DNA of 64,000 nucleotides from assembly GCF_040253635.1 (NCBI RefSeq), contig NZ_JBEJGX010000003.1, positions 9,015,501 to 9,079,500 on the forward strand, read 5' to 3'. The stretch is from Streptomyces sp. Edi2 (GTDB taxonomy: Bacteria; Actinomycetota; Actinomycetes; Streptomycetales; Streptomycetaceae). The notes below the pieces were generated by a model. That model was not told the origin of the DNA and searched no databases. It worked only from the letters and a program-made list of their open reading frames with translations. Below are positions 55,501 to 64,000 of the stretch, piece after piece. The position numbers and the translations under genes are program-made. Position 1 is the stretch's first letter, and each line of letters starts with the position of its first letter.

Positions 55501-55977
55501 TTATCGGAGCGGCCCTCGTTCGTCGATGAACGCGGTGGGCGAGGACAGGAACACCTCGGTGCTGACCGGGCCGTAGGCGACGTTGAACGTGTCCAGCCAG
55601 TACGACCATCCCCGGATCCCCAGTGCACTGCTGAAGCGGTAGTTGAGCTGCCAGCGCACCCACTGACCGGGGGCGAGTCGCACCGCCGGGGGCCGCCGCG
55701 GCCGGGGCGGCACGGCAAACAAGGGCTGGACTCGAGGGAAGACCCGCAGTCGTCCGCCGGCTTCCATAAGCTGGACATCGACTTTGGCGGGGTCTTCCTG
55801 GGCGGCACAGGGCTTGAAGCCGTCACGCTCTTGCATGCGCATCACGTGGGCGGAGGTGGCGGTCCCGCCACGCGGGAGAGCGAAGCCGACCGGGGCCGAG
55901 TTCCTGCGCGAGGCAGCCTCTCCTCCCCGGGACTCCTTCGTCCAGGATGTCCGTATCCACTGGACGGTGATCTCCAT
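55501..55977 (-). CDS. Hypothetical protein, 158 aa
   Basis: Start at the ATG at 55977 (MEITVQWIRTSWTKESRGGE) with GGGAG upstream; an ATG 10 codons earlier exists. The sequence is Arg/Pro-rich with a beta-rich second half: VRWQLNYRFSSALGIRGWSYWL, then TFNVAYGPVSTEVFLSSP, and a closing FIDERGPLR. No motif or known family. Transcribed convergently with the DedA gene. Confidence 0.6.
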   Translation of the reverse strand: MEITVQWIRTSWTKESRGGEAASRRNSAPVGFALPRGGTATSAHVMRMQERDGFKPCAAQEDPAKVDVQLMEAGGRLRVFPRVQPLFAVPPRPRRPPAVRLAPGQWVRWQLNYRFSSALGIRGWSYWLDTFNVAYGPVSTEVFLSSPTAFIDERGPLR

Positions 55978-56172
55978 GACGTACTCCCGCCGGGTCGTCG
56001 AGGCCATCACTTTATGTCTCTCTCAGTAATCACCGAACATGTCCGGTTGTGATTACTGGCTCTGCCGGCGGGCGGGCGGGTGTCGGTGAGGAGGATGTGC
56101 TGAGGAGGACGCTCTGGCGAAGGAGCGGGAGTTGGCCCGGCCGAACGGGGCGCTTGACCATCTCGACTCGGC

Positions 56173-57129
56173 TCAGCCCAGAGCGTCCATCAGGGCAGTG
56201 GCATAGACATCCAGCCGCGCCTCCACGGCTCGCGTCGTCAGCTCTGTCCTCCCTGCCTCCCGCCATGGCTGCGCCACCAACTGCACTTCTTCTGAGAACG
56301 CCAGCGCGTCGCGGACTTGCCAGTACAGCCGCTCGCTCGCGGCCGAGGCCAGCACCCCGCCGGCCTCCTCATAGGCCTCAGCGAACCGCAGGCCCCACGC
56401 CGGGCCGTGCAGCAGCGCGAGATTGGTGGAGCAGTGCGCGACATCGAGGTCCGCCGGGCCCCAGGAGGTCTGTGCCCAGTCGATGACGCCGGTGATCCGG
56501 GGACCTGCCGGGCTTGAGGGCGGTACGTCGAACAGCACGTTGCCGGGGTGGAAGTCCCGGTGCAGGAATCGCCCTTCATAGGGCGGCGCGGGCCTGCGGA
56601 TCACGTCGATCGCCGCGGCCCATGCCGCCGTGTCGGCGCCCTTCGGAACCACGACGGTGCCGGCGGTCGTCCACGCCACATACTCCCGGGGCCGCACGGC
56701 GGGGCGCACCGCGTGGATCGCCACGAGTTGACGGGCCAGCAGAGGAAGGCGCGTCTCCAATCCCTCATCGTCCAGGACCGTCCGACCCACCAAATGCGTC
56801 ATAAGAAGCGACGGATACTCGCAATGCGTGGCGGTCGGATCAACCGCGACCAGTCCAGGAGCCGGCACGCCGGTCCCCGTGAGCAGGGCCAGGGCGTCGG
56901 CCTCCCTGTTCAGCCAGTCCTCGGCATGCTCCACGTTGACGAAGCTCCGCAGCACCAGGTCACGGGTGCCTCCGTCCCGTGTGCCGATGGTCAGCCTCCG
57001 CATGTCGGCAGTGATTCCGCCTTGCAGTGCCTCGGTTCTGACGACCCGTTCGCCGACCTCCAGGTGCCAGTTCACCCAAGCCAGGGTCAACGGTCGGACA
57101 GCCGCCGCCTCATCGTGATTGCTCACCAT
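56173..57129 (-). CDS. Phosphotransferase family (APH-like) protein
   Basis: 318 residues, ATG start. The kinase-like fold of phosphotransferase (APH) enzymes is clear: nucleotide-lobe segment MRRLTIGTRDGGTRDLVLRS, catalytic loop FLHRDFHPGNVLFD (with Asp and Asn) and GVIDWAQTSWGPADLDVAHC as the Mg-binding motif. Related proteins phosphorylate aminoglycosides, macrolides, choline, homoserine or acyl-CoA-linked substrates; nothing indicates which applies. The wording HRDFHPGNVL is that of the general 'phosphotransferase' group, not of APH(3') resistance enzymes. Stand-alone gene next to an IstB remnant. Confidence 0.88.
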   Translation of the reverse strand: MVSNHDEAAAVRPLTLAWVNWHLEVGERVVRTEALQGGITADMRRLTIGTRDGGTRDLVLRSFVNVEHAEDWLNREADALALLTGTGVPAPGLVAVDPTATHCEYPSLLMTHLVGRTVLDDEGLETRLPLLARQLVAIHAVRPAVRPREYVAWTTAGTVVVPKGADTAAWAAAIDVIRRPAPPYEGRFLHRDFHPGNVLFDVPPSSPAGPRITGVIDWAQTSWGPADLDVAHCSTNLALLHGPAWGLRFAEAYEEAGGVLASAASERLYWQVRDALAFSEEVQLVAQPWREAGRTELTTRAVEARLDVYATALMDALG

Positions 57130-57204
57130 GCCGCCCCATTATCCGGACGACGGCACGCGCAAAAGCCTTCCGTTGGAGGTGATGGCAACCTTGCTCTATT
57201 CCTC

Positions 57205-57480
57205 GTGCCCGCTCAATGGCACATCTCGCAGCTGCCGCAGACACTGGTTCGTCACGGGTCCGCCGAGATCGCCGACCGGGCGGCCAAGGACCAGATGACC
57301 TACCACGGCTTCCTCGCCGGGCTGCTGATGGCGGAGTGCGGACGACCGAGCCCGCCGCCGCTCGGAACGGCTGATCAAGGCCACCGACTTCCCGTGGGAG
57401 AAGTCTCCGCGGACCTTCGACTTCGACGCCAACCCCAACATCGACCCGGCCGACGACGCGGCGAGCCAGTCAAGCTCACG
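57205..57480 (+). mobile_element. IS21-family IstB remnant, frameshifted
   Basis: The plus strand carries the N-terminal part of an IstB helper ATPase: LPQTLVRHGSAEIADRAAKD and QMTYHGFLAGLLMAEC, then after a lost base RARRRSERLIKATDFPWEK and TFDFDANPNIDPADDAA, which continues the family pattern. The Walker motif region and the rest are missing, and istA is absent. It is sandwiched between two minus-strand genes. Confidence 0.78.
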
Positions 57481-57486
57481 GCCCGT

Positions 57487-58026
57487 TCATTCAAGAAGTG
57501 CGAACGACGCCCGCTCTTGCCACTTCGCGCCGTCGTGCACCATGAGTTCAACTGACGAGACCCTGCACGCAAAGGGGAGTTTGCCGAGCAGATCAGCCTC
57601 AATCTCATCCAGAACGACATCGTCCTGACCAGCAGCGACGGTCAGGTGAGGCACGATCTCGGTGAACTGGCCTCCATAGGGAGGGGCCTCGGGCCACCGG
57701 TCAGCGATCACCTCAGTGAGACGCCGCAACTGCGCGTCTGGCTCAGGAGCGAGATACAGCACCCCGGGAAACCGCCCACAGTTCTCAAACCGCAGGTCAA
57801 AGGCATGATGCCTGCCGAGCACATCAGTGAGAGCCGAGCGGACATGCGCATCTATTCGGTTCTCGTCGAGGAACGGGAACAGCGCCGTGATGTGTGCCGG
57901 TACTCCTGCTCGGGCTGATGGATCAAACCGTTCACGCCATGCGCGGACGGCCGGCTCCGCATCCGGGAGCCTGACGATGAGTCCCGTTTGACCTGCCTGA
58001 AATCTGGTGGTGCTGTCGTCCGCCAT
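57487..58026 (-). CDS. 2H-phosphoesterase (2'-5' RNA ligase-like) protein
   Basis: 179 residues from the ATG at 58026. Two H-x-S/T-x motifs are present, HITALFPF and HLTVAAGQ, spaced as in the 2H (LigT/ThpR, YjcG-like) superfamily, with a third of the chain between them (LRRLTEVIADRWPEAPPYGG). Members are cyclic phosphodiesterases and RNA-ligase-like enzymes, often tied to tRNA repair or NAD-derived cyclic phosphates. Length is normal. The end of the gene comes close to the IstB remnant but is intact (FALLE). Confidence 0.88.
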   Translation of the reverse strand: MADDSTTRFQAGQTGLIVRLPDAEPAVRAWRERFDPSARAGVPAHITALFPFLDENRIDAHVRSALTDVLGRHHAFDLRFENCGRFPGVLYLAPEPDAQLRRLTEVIADRWPEAPPYGGQFTEIVPHLTVAAGQDDVVLDEIEADLLGKLPFACRVSSVELMVHDGAKWQERASFALLE

Positions 58027-58291
58027 GACACCGCATGTTGCCACCTCAGAAGCCGACTACAGAAGGCAGGCCGCACTCATCCCGCTTCTCGCTCCGACAG
58101 CCTCTGGACGGGAACGAAGAAAGAGATCCCACGACCTGTTCGGGCGGCTGGGGCGCCGTCGTGGCGTGACGGCATGGGTTTGCCGGTGAGTGGCTTGGTG
58201 GTACCGATGGGCCGTTGCCGCAGGTGGCGGCCTGGGCCGCGGTCGCGGGACGGGTGGTCACGCCGAGAGTGTCGTGAGATGGGCGTCGATG

Positions 58292-59158
58292 ATGTCTGAT
58301 GTGGATGAGCCGCGCGGCGTGGTGTTGGTAGTGGGAGCCACCGGCCAGCAGGGAGGGGCCGTGGCCCGGCATCTGCTCGCGGCGGGCCGGCCGGTGCGGG
58401 CGCTGACCCGCAATCCGGCCAAGCCGGCCGCGCGTACCCTCGCGGATCAAGGTGCGCAGGTGGTCGCCGGAGATCTGGGGGACGCGGAGTCGTTGCGCGG
58501 CGCTCTGGCGGGCGTGGACGCGGTGTTCTGCGTAACGCAGTTCTTCGAGGCCGGCTACGAGGGCGAGGTACGGCAGGGCAAGCTCATGGTGGACCTTGCG
58601 GCGCAGGCCGGCGTGGAGCACTTCGTGTTCAGCTCGGTGGGCAGCGCCGACAGGAACACCGGTATTCCGCACTTCGACAGCAAGTATGAGGTCGAGCGAT
58701 ACCTGGCGGAGAGTGCCGTTCCTTTCACTGTGTTGCGGCCGGTGTTCCTGATGGAGAACTGGGAGGCCATGCGGCGGGAGATCGCAGGGGGATCCCTGGT
58801 GACGCCGTTGTCGCCGGAGCGACCGGTGCAGCAGGTCAGCGTGGAAGACATCGGCGCATTTTGTCTGTTGGCCCTGAACAGGCCCGAAGAGTGGAAGGGG
58901 CGTGCGGTGGATCTGGCCGGCGACGAGTTGTCGATGGCGCAGACCGCCGAGGCCTTCGCCGGCGCCCTGCAGCGGAAGGTGGAGGTGCAGCGGATCCCCT
59001 GGGAGGACTTCCGCGCCCAGCAGGGCGAGGAGATGTACGCGATGAACCGCTGGTTCGAGACCACCGGCTATGAAGCCGACGTAAGTCGGCTGCGTGCGCT
59101 GCATCCCGGGATGCTGACGCTGGCTGAGTACTTGCGCAGGAATGGGTGGCAGGCGTGA
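58292..59158 (+). CDS. NmrA-like NAD(P)-binding protein
   Basis: About 288 residues from the ATG at 58292 (MSDVDEPRGV; tandem ATG at 58289). The dinucleotide motif VVGATGQQGGAVARHLLA is at the N-terminus, then VRALTRNPAKPAARTLADQG and GDLGDAESLRGALAGVDAVF. Further on, HFVFSSVGSADRNTGIPHFD and VERYLAESAVPFTVLRPVFL are hallmark NmrA-family segments (atypical SDR with no catalytic Tyr-Lys pair); the C-terminus is helical. Such proteins sense NADP or act as quinone or isoflavone reductase-like enzymes. The gene is followed directly by the 7-bp tandem repeat at 59171. Confidence 0.9.
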   Translation: MSDVDEPRGVVLVVGATGQQGGAVARHLLAAGRPVRALTRNPAKPAARTLADQGAQVVAGDLGDAESLRGALAGVDAVFCVTQFFEAGYEGEVRQGKLMVDLAAQAGVEHFVFSSVGSADRNTGIPHFDSKYEVERYLAESAVPFTVLRPVFLMENWEAMRREIAGGSLVTPLSPERPVQQVSVEDIGAFCLLALNRPEEWKGRAVDLAGDELSMAQTAEAFAGALQRKVEVQRIPWEDFRAQQGEEMYAMNRWFETTGYEADVSRLRALHPGMLTLAEYLRRNGWQA

Positions 59159-59574
59159 TCGTGAAGCCCGGAGCCCGGAGCCCGGAGCCCGGAGCCCGGA
59201 GCCCGGAGCCCGGAGCCCGGAGCCCGGAGCCCGGAGCCCGTCGCGCCGACGAGCGCAGAGTGCATGGTGCGACCGCCCGTAGTAGGGGCCCCGCCGCTCG
59301 TCGCCCCGCCTGACGTCACATCAGGGGACGCTGCAGGCGCCTCGTGCAGCAGCGCGACGACGGTAAGGAGCGCTTCGGGGCGGTCGAGGATGCGCAGGGC
59401 GATGTCGTGGTCCTGACTGCTCAGGCTTGCGGTGGTGCGCTCTTCGAGTTCGGCCCGATGCTTTCGACGGCGGCGCGCAGGGCACAGTCGGCGGGCGTGC
59501 CCCGTCATTTCTGCTCGACATTCGCAGGCCCGTTGATCACCAACTTCCTCCGGAACCCTCGAAAAGCGTTGCCT
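59159..59574. other. Gap with heptamer array
   Basis: About 415 bases, starting with the GAGCCCG array (59171-59240). The rest has no convincing gene. Confidence 0.45.
59171..59240. repeat. Ten perfect tandem copies of GAGCCCG
   Basis: A 70-base perfect 7-bp array starting 12 bases after the stop of the NmrA-like gene. Flanking bases extend it by a partial unit on the left. Confidence 0.95.
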
Positions 59575-59925
59575 CTAGCGATGAAAGAAGCCATCAGGCT
59601 GATGGTCCAGGAATTCGACCAGCCGGGATTCTGAACGCGCAAGCCGTTCCCGCTGCTCACGGGGAAGCGAAGCGAGGGAGTCGACGAGGACTTGCTTCCG
59701 GGGGACGTGCACCATGTGGCCGGAGTGCATCCGGCAGCCAGAACACCAGGCGAGTCCCACACACCGCTCGAACATGGCGGACTCACGCGGATGGACGCGG
59801 TACTGGTATGAGCGGACGGGCGTTCCGCAGGCGCCGCAGATCCGTCGATCTCCGTCGGAGACCGTGTCCCAGGTCGCGACCTTGAGCCAGTGCTGCCGAC
59901 CAGCCGGAGTTCTTCGAGTCTTCAT
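59575..59925 (-). CDS. Zinc-ribbon-like hypothetical protein, 116 aa
   Basis: From the ATG at 59925 (MKTRRTPAGRQHWLKVATWD); another ATG lies nine bases earlier. Two Cys pairs fit a zinc ribbon: CGACG in DRRICGACGTPVRSY and C-SGC in GLAWCSGCRMHSGHMV. Before it an Arg-rich helix, after it VDSLASLPREQRERLARSES. Sequences of this kind are found in Streptomyces genomes without known function. Stand-alone gene. Confidence 0.75.
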   Translation of the reverse strand: MKTRRTPAGRQHWLKVATWDTVSDGDRRICGACGTPVRSYQYRVHPRESAMFERCVGLAWCSGCRMHSGHMVHVPRKQVLVDSLASLPREQRERLARSESRLVEFLDHQPDGFFHR

Positions 59926-60578
59926 GTCCTGCATTCTCTATGGGGAGGGGAACGGCTGTCGGCCTTCATGTCTGTACAGCAGCTCGGAGCCATCCCTGTG
60001 CGTGCGGGGAGCAATGAACTGCCCTCGTTGGCACCGTGCCTGGAGGCCGGTTGCCGACCAGACGCCGGGGTGCCCTGGACCTTAGGCGTATGTGGGGTCA
60101 CCACATCACGGAGACTGCGGTGCCGTGCCAGGGGCCGTGCAATCCATCTGGCGGCGGATTTCCCTGAGGTCGACGTCGAGGATTGCACGGTTCCGTCTGG
60201 CTTTGACCGCTGGGTTCGCCCCGGAGCTTTCACCGTGGTCCCGCGGGCCTGGTCATTAGCGGCTGCCGGTTCACGACAGTTTGCGGCGAGGCGGCGAGGC
60301 GGCGAGGCGGCGAGGCGGCGAGGCGGCGAGGCGGCGAGGCGGCGAGATGGCGAGCGGGTCATGAGGTCGATGTCGGCCGGCCGGACCGCGACTGCTGAGT
60401 GGGGTTTGTCAACGCAGGCCCCGTGGCGGTGCTGGAAGAGCGGCCCGGGCCCGAAGAGGGAACTGGACATGGATCCGCGGGCAGCTCCCTCGGGCCCCCT
60501 CGCCGCCCGCGACGGTGCCAGGTGACCGGCGTTCGGTAGGAGTAGGAGTAGGAGGAGGTGACCGGCGTTCGGCAGGAG
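59926..60578. other. Gene-free region with octamer array and inverted repeat
   Basis: About 650 bases. It holds the GCGGCGAG array (60283-60346) and an 11-bp inverted repeat CCGTGCAATCC/GGATTGCACGG at 60135-60145/60180-60190. No gene is supported. Confidence 0.5.
60283..60346. repeat. Eight perfect tandem copies of GCGGCGAG
   Basis: 64-base perfect 8-bp array in the gap between the zinc-ribbon-like gene and the SpoIIE-type phosphatase gene. Confidence 0.95.
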
Positions 60579-62756
60579 TCAGGTCGCCCGATGCCGAGCG
60601 CCGTCAGCCGGAAGGTGTTCCTCTGCCCAGACGATCTTGCCGTCGGTCGTGTATCGGGTGCCCCAGCGGCGGGCCAGTTGCGCTACGAGGAACAGGCCGC
60701 GACCGTCTTCGTCGGTGGTCCGTGCGTGGCGCATGCGTGGTGAGCTGCTGCTGGCGTCGGAGACTTCGCAGATGAGGGCATCCTGCCGGATCAGGCGCAG
60801 CCGGATGTGTCCGTTGCCGTAGCGGATGGCGTTGGTGACGAGCTCGCTGACGATGAGCTCGAAGGTGAAGATCAGGCTGTCCAGTCCCCAGGCGGTGAGG
60901 CGGTCGGCGGTCAGGGAGCGGGCGTCCGCGACGACCGACGGGTGGGAGGTCAGCTCCCAGGTGGCCACTTGGTCCTCGTAGAGGGCGTGGGTGCGGGCCA
61001 GGAGCAGCGCGACGTCGTCGTCGGGACCGCCGGTGAGTACGTCGTTCAGGACGGTTCCGCAGAGTTCGTCGAGCTGCGCCCCGGGGGAGGCCAGCGCGGT
61101 ACGCAGCCGGGAAAGGCCCAGGCCCATGTCCTGGTCGCGCGTTTCTATCAGGCCGTCGGTGTACAGGACGAGGACGCTGCCGTCGACGATGTCGAATTCG
61201 GCGGATTCGAAGGGCAGGGCGCCCAGGCCGAGCGGAGGCCCGGCGGGCAGTTCGGGGAAGGTCACCGAGCCGTCCGGGGTGACGACTGCGGCAGGGGGGT
61301 GGCCTGCGCGGGACATGGTGCAGATGCGCGTGGCCGGGTCGTATACGACGTACAGGCAGGTGGCGCCGAGCGCGGCGGGGCTCAGTGACGGGTCGGCTGT
61401 CTGCTCCTCGTCGATCAGGCGCAGCACCAGGTCGTCGAGGTGGGCCAGCAATTCGTCCGGAGGGAGGTCCATGTCGGCCAGGGTGCGAACGGTGGTGCGG
61501 AGCCGTCCCATGGTGGCCGCGGCGTCGATCCCGTGGCCCACGACGTCTCCGACGACCATGGCCACCCGGGCCCCGGACAGGGGGATCACGTCGAACCAGT
61601 CGCCGCCGGCGCCATCGGAGGCATGGGCGGGCAAGTAGCGCCAGGCGAGATCGAGAGTGCTGCCGCCGGTGAGACTGCGCGGGAGCAGGCTGCGCTGCAG
61701 AGCGAGCGCGGTGCTGTGCTGCCGGGTGTAGCGGCGCGCGTTGTCGATGCTCACCGCCGCGCGGGCCACGACCTCTTCCGCGAGGAGCAGGTCGTCCTGC
61801 TCGAAGGGGTCGCGCAGCTGCCAGCGGATGAACCTGACGACGCCCAGGACATCGCTGGGGGCGCGGATCGGGACGAGTATGAGGGAGCAGAAACCGAACT
61901 CCTGGATTTTCGCGGTCCGGGCCGGGTCTGTCGCGAACCAGCTGCTGGTCGACGCACCCGGCATGGCTTCCAGCCGGGAGCGCCCGTCCTGCATGCACTG
62001 CATTTCGGGTGAGTGGGGGTGGAAGCCGACGGCCTGCCCGGTCGCCGCGACCGACTCGGGACAGCCCGCGTGGATCGACTGCTGGCCCGCACGGCGCAAC
62101 TGCGGCGGCGGGTTGAGGGGAGCCCGGGGACGCGGTGTGTCGCCGCGTATCACCGATTCCAGGAGGTCGACGGCGACGAAGTCGGCCAGTCGCGGCACGC
62201 TGATGTCGGCCAGGGTCTGCGCGGTGTGCATGACGTCCAAGGTGCTGCTGGTCTGAGCTCCGACCTCGTTCAGCAAGGCGAGCCGCTCCCGGGCCCGCCA
62301 GCGGTCGGTGACGTCGAGGACGATGAAGGACACGCCCAGCACCCGGTCCGCGGCGTCGTGGAGCCGGAAAATGGACAGCGAATAGGCGTGCGGCCGATGG
62401 GGGTGTGCCCTTGAGCCGCCTCGCAGCAGGTGATCGACCAGGGGCCGTCCGGTATCGAGCACGCCTCGTGTACGGGACTCGATCCCCTCGGCATCCAGCC
62501 TGAGGTCCAAGCGCGGCAGCACGTCCCGCAGGCGCTTCCCCAACCGCTGGTCACGCGGGAGGCCCCCGAGGCGCTCCAAGGCCTCGTTGACCCAGACAAA
62601 GCGCAGATCCCGGTCCAGCACGGCCATACCCGCCGGGGAAAGAGCGAGGATCCGCTCCAGCATCGGAGGGTTCGCATGCCACCACTCGTCCGTCGGCCCC
62701 GGGCTGCGGCCGGCTGCACCTGCGCTGTCGGAGGTATCGCTGTCGGAGGTATCCAT
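60579..62756 (-). CDS. PAS-GAF-SpoIIE phosphatase with C-terminal HATPase (RsbU/RsbW-type)
   Basis: 725 residues from the ATG at 62756 (a GTG 11 codons upstream is possible). Order: PAS around residues 30-150 (ERILALSPAGMAVLDRDLRF, VLGVSFIVLDVTDRWRARER), GAF about 165-340 (SLILVPIRAPSDVLGVVRFI), SpoIIE/PP2C about 360-570 (AGGDWFDVIPL, GDVVGHGIDA, LYTDGLIETR and DDDVALLLART supply metal-binding Asp residues), and HATPase_c at the end (FTFELIVSELVTNAIRYGNG and DEDGRGLFLVAQLARRWG). This is the multidomain layout of actinobacterial anti-sigma/anti-anti-sigma switches: the phosphatase dephosphorylates an STAS protein and the kinase module can phosphorylate one. It is soluble; PAS and GAF sense a ligand, redox state or light. 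Confidence 0.93.
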   Translation of the reverse strand: MDTSDSDTSDSAGAAGRSPGPTDEWWHANPPMLERILALSPAGMAVLDRDLRFVWVNEALERLGGLPRDQRLGKRLRDVLPRLDLRLDAEGIESRTRGVLDTGRPLVDHLLRGGSRAHPHRPHAYSLSIFRLHDAADRVLGVSFIVLDVTDRWRARERLALLNEVGAQTSSTLDVMHTAQTLADISVPRLADFVAVDLLESVIRGDTPRPRAPLNPPPQLRRAGQQSIHAGCPESVAATGQAVGFHPHSPEMQCMQDGRSRLEAMPGASTSSWFATDPARTAKIQEFGFCSLILVPIRAPSDVLGVVRFIRWQLRDPFEQDDLLLAEEVVARAAVSIDNARRYTRQHSTALALQRSLLPRSLTGGSTLDLAWRYLPAHASDGAGGDWFDVIPLSGARVAMVVGDVVGHGIDAAATMGRLRTTVRTLADMDLPPDELLAHLDDLVLRLIDEEQTADPSLSPAALGATCLYVVYDPATRICTMSRAGHPPAAVVTPDGSVTFPELPAGPPLGLGALPFESAEFDIVDGSVLVLYTDGLIETRDQDMGLGLSRLRTALASPGAQLDELCGTVLNDVLTGGPDDDVALLLARTHALYEDQVATWELTSHPSVVADARSLTADRLTAWGLDSLIFTFELIVSELVTNAIRYGNGHIRLRLIRQDALICEVSDASSSSPRMRHARTTDEDGRGLFLVAQLARRWGTRYTTDGKIVWAEEHLPADGARHRAT

Positions 62757-63217
62757 GTGCACTACACCGTCGTCTGTGAGAGGCAGCACCTGACTTGTCC
62801 GGCGCGCTGGGGCTTCCCGATCGCGTCAGAGGCTCCTGACTCAAGGGTCTCACCGGCCTGCGAAGTCGTCGCACTGTCCAGGCCGGCGTCGGGGAGCGCG
62901 GGGCAGCCTGACGCGCGCTCCCTGTGCTGCACGTGCTCTCGCTGCTCGGCCTTGGCGAGGCAGGTTGTCCGTCGGTCCGCGCCACGTACGCGTCCCCGCG
63001 TCCCCGCGTCCCCGCGTCCCCGCGTCCCCGCGTCCCCGCGTCCCCGCGTCCCCGCGTCCACGGGGCAGAGGGGAGCAGAGGGAGGAGGTCGTTCGCGGGT
63101 TCGGTTTGAGGGGTGTCCGAGGGTTCTCGCTCGGGAATTGCCTGCCCCGCTTGTGATCGGCGGTCTACCGTACGGATATGCCACGCTACGTAACGTGGTC
63201 ACATGAGGAGGAATTCT
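62757..63217. other. Divergent promoter region with octamer array
   Basis: About 460 bases between the phosphatase gene (minus) and the 178-aa hypothetical gene (plus). It includes the CGTCCCCG array. No gene is supported. Confidence 0.45.
62991..63054. repeat. Eight perfect tandem copies of CGTCCCCG
   Basis: 64-base perfect 8-bp array upstream of the 178-aa gene, same copy number as the array at 60283 but a different unit. Confidence 0.95.
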
Positions 63218-63754
63218 GTGTCATCGTCCTGCGACCCCCAGCACGCTCCCGCCGGCGATGTGGGGGCAGCGCTCATGGTGATCGACTCCCGGCTCAAAGC
63301 CGTCTACGACGGTATGACGGAGACCGGCCCCGAACAGCAGGAGTTAATCGACCAGTTCACTGCATCCCTGGGTCCCAAGGGAGCCAGTGACGTGTTGGAC
63401 GGCGCTTGCACGCTCATCTACATGTTCATGAACTGGCTGCGGATGGCGTACGAGGACCACGAGAAGGACGTCATCGAGTGCGTGGTGCCGAACCTCGTTG
63501 CCACGATGCGCATGATGCCCAAGAGCGTCCGCCCCGAGGCCATCCCCACCATGGCGGGCCTGGTCATCGCGGCAGGCACGGGCCTGAGTCCCAGCCTGTG
63601 GCGTAAGCAGTACGGAGGCTGGACTGCAGCGGAGATGAATCCCCTGGAAGCCACCGCCTTCCTGCTCGCCGAGCACATCAACCGGCTCACCGACGACCGC
63701 GCCTTCGCCACCCGCATGATTGCCGAGGCTCTGTCCAGCGCGTTGCAGGACTGA
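63218..63754 (+). CDS. Hypothetical protein, 178 aa, helical
   Basis: From the GTG at 63218, which has a perfect AGGAGG seven bases upstream (the in-frame ATG at 63203 lies before that site). After a 15-residue polar start the chain is helical with amphipathic segments: ALMVIDSRLKAVYDGMTETG, EQQELIDQFTASLGPKGASD, VLDGACTLIYMFMNWLRMAY and LVATMRMMPKSVRPEAIPTM. It has no signal peptide; the ACTLIYMFMNWL stretch is amphipathic rather than a real membrane helix. The closing AFATRMIAEALSSALQD completes the fold. I do not recognise a family. Confidence 0.68.
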   Translation: MSSSCDPQHAPAGDVGAALMVIDSRLKAVYDGMTETGPEQQELIDQFTASLGPKGASDVLDGACTLIYMFMNWLRMAYEDHEKDVIECVVPNLVATMRMMPKSVRPEAIPTMAGLVIAAGTGLSPSLWRKQYGGWTAAEMNPLEATAFLLAEHINRLTDDRAFATRMIAEALSSALQD

Positions 63755-64000
63755 CCTGCGGCCACGGGCGCTCGACCACCCACATGTCCCGCTGGATCCC
63801 GTACTCAGGCAGGGAGTATCGCCGGTCCGGCGTTCCGGCCCTCCGTCAGCGTACACAGCAACTTTGACCACCTGGGAAGAGGGAAAGACCTGCAAGGTCA
63901 TGGGCGCTGGTGCACGCACTTAGCAAGGTGAGCCCGCTTCTGCCCTCTGGCTCTCTTCGCCGCGGTGGGTTACCCCGCGGGGCCTCCCCGCCAAACCGGA

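Noticed and set aside
59171..63054. CRISPR-like repeats
   Set aside because: The arrays are direct 7- or 8-mers with no spacers; no cas gene is present.

Overview
The window is very GC-rich (low-GC patches are short and mostly intergenic), uses GTG starts freely, and carries families typical of Streptomyces: melC1/melC2 tyrosinase, BTAD-type regulator, SpoIIE-type phosphatase, LysE, FemX, DrrAB-type ABC exporter. I read it as a Streptomyces chromosome, probably an accessory or arm-proximal stretch, because genuine genes alternate with gene remnants, IS scars and short tandem repeats. No rRNA, tRNA or CRISPR array was seen.

Left part (1-13 kb). A minus-strand operon at 3994-12523 is the main feature. 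It encodes (i) a membrane protein with an N-terminal carrier (T) domain, three transmembrane pairs and three left-handed beta-helix-like soluble domains, the layout of the C-terminal half of epsilon-poly-lysine synthetase (Pls); (ii) a protein with a condensation-like remnant, an adenylation domain, a second T domain and a SyrP-like Fe(II)/2-oxoglutarate oxygenase in one chain; (iii) SbnB and (iv) SbnA, which together make L-2,3-diaminopropionate from O-phosphoserine and glutamate. The inferred job is activation of diaminopropionate (or another cationic amino acid), oxidation on the carrier, and membrane-bound polymerisation into a cationic isopeptide. Downstream lies a second minus-strand group: an AtzG-like small subunit, an AtzE-like amidase, a muconolactone-isomerase-fold protein and an SgcJ-like NTF2-fold protein, then a secreted protein and the edge-truncated LysE exporter.

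Middle (13-32 kb). Here are a PRC-barrel protein, DUF6303, a broken DUF2268 protease gene, a CaiB-type CoA transferase, a secreted amidase, the melanin operon melC1-melC2, a Gly/Tyr-rich secreted protein, an alpha/beta hydrolase, a methyltransferase, an APH(3'')-like phosphotransferase next to an IS630 remnant, FemX, an MFS remnant with a premature stop, an I36-type inhibitor and a truncated acetyltransferase.

Right part (32-64 kb). This holds a glutamate racemase homologue, a TetR repressor divergent from a monooxygenase-fold gene with a clear promoter and operator, an M20 peptidase, a two-domain secreted lectin, a 1090-aa BTAD/NTPase regulator convergent with an ABC exporter, peptide deformylase divergent from an ArsR-like regulator with twin palindromes, a DnaE replicative polymerase alpha subunit, a LysR regulator, a PmtA-like methyltransferase translationally coupled to a DedA protein, a phosphotransferase, an IstB remnant, a 2H phosphoesterase, an NmrA-like protein and a PAS-GAF-SpoIIE-HATPase phosphatase. 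Four intergenic regions carry perfect 7- or 8-bp tandem arrays.
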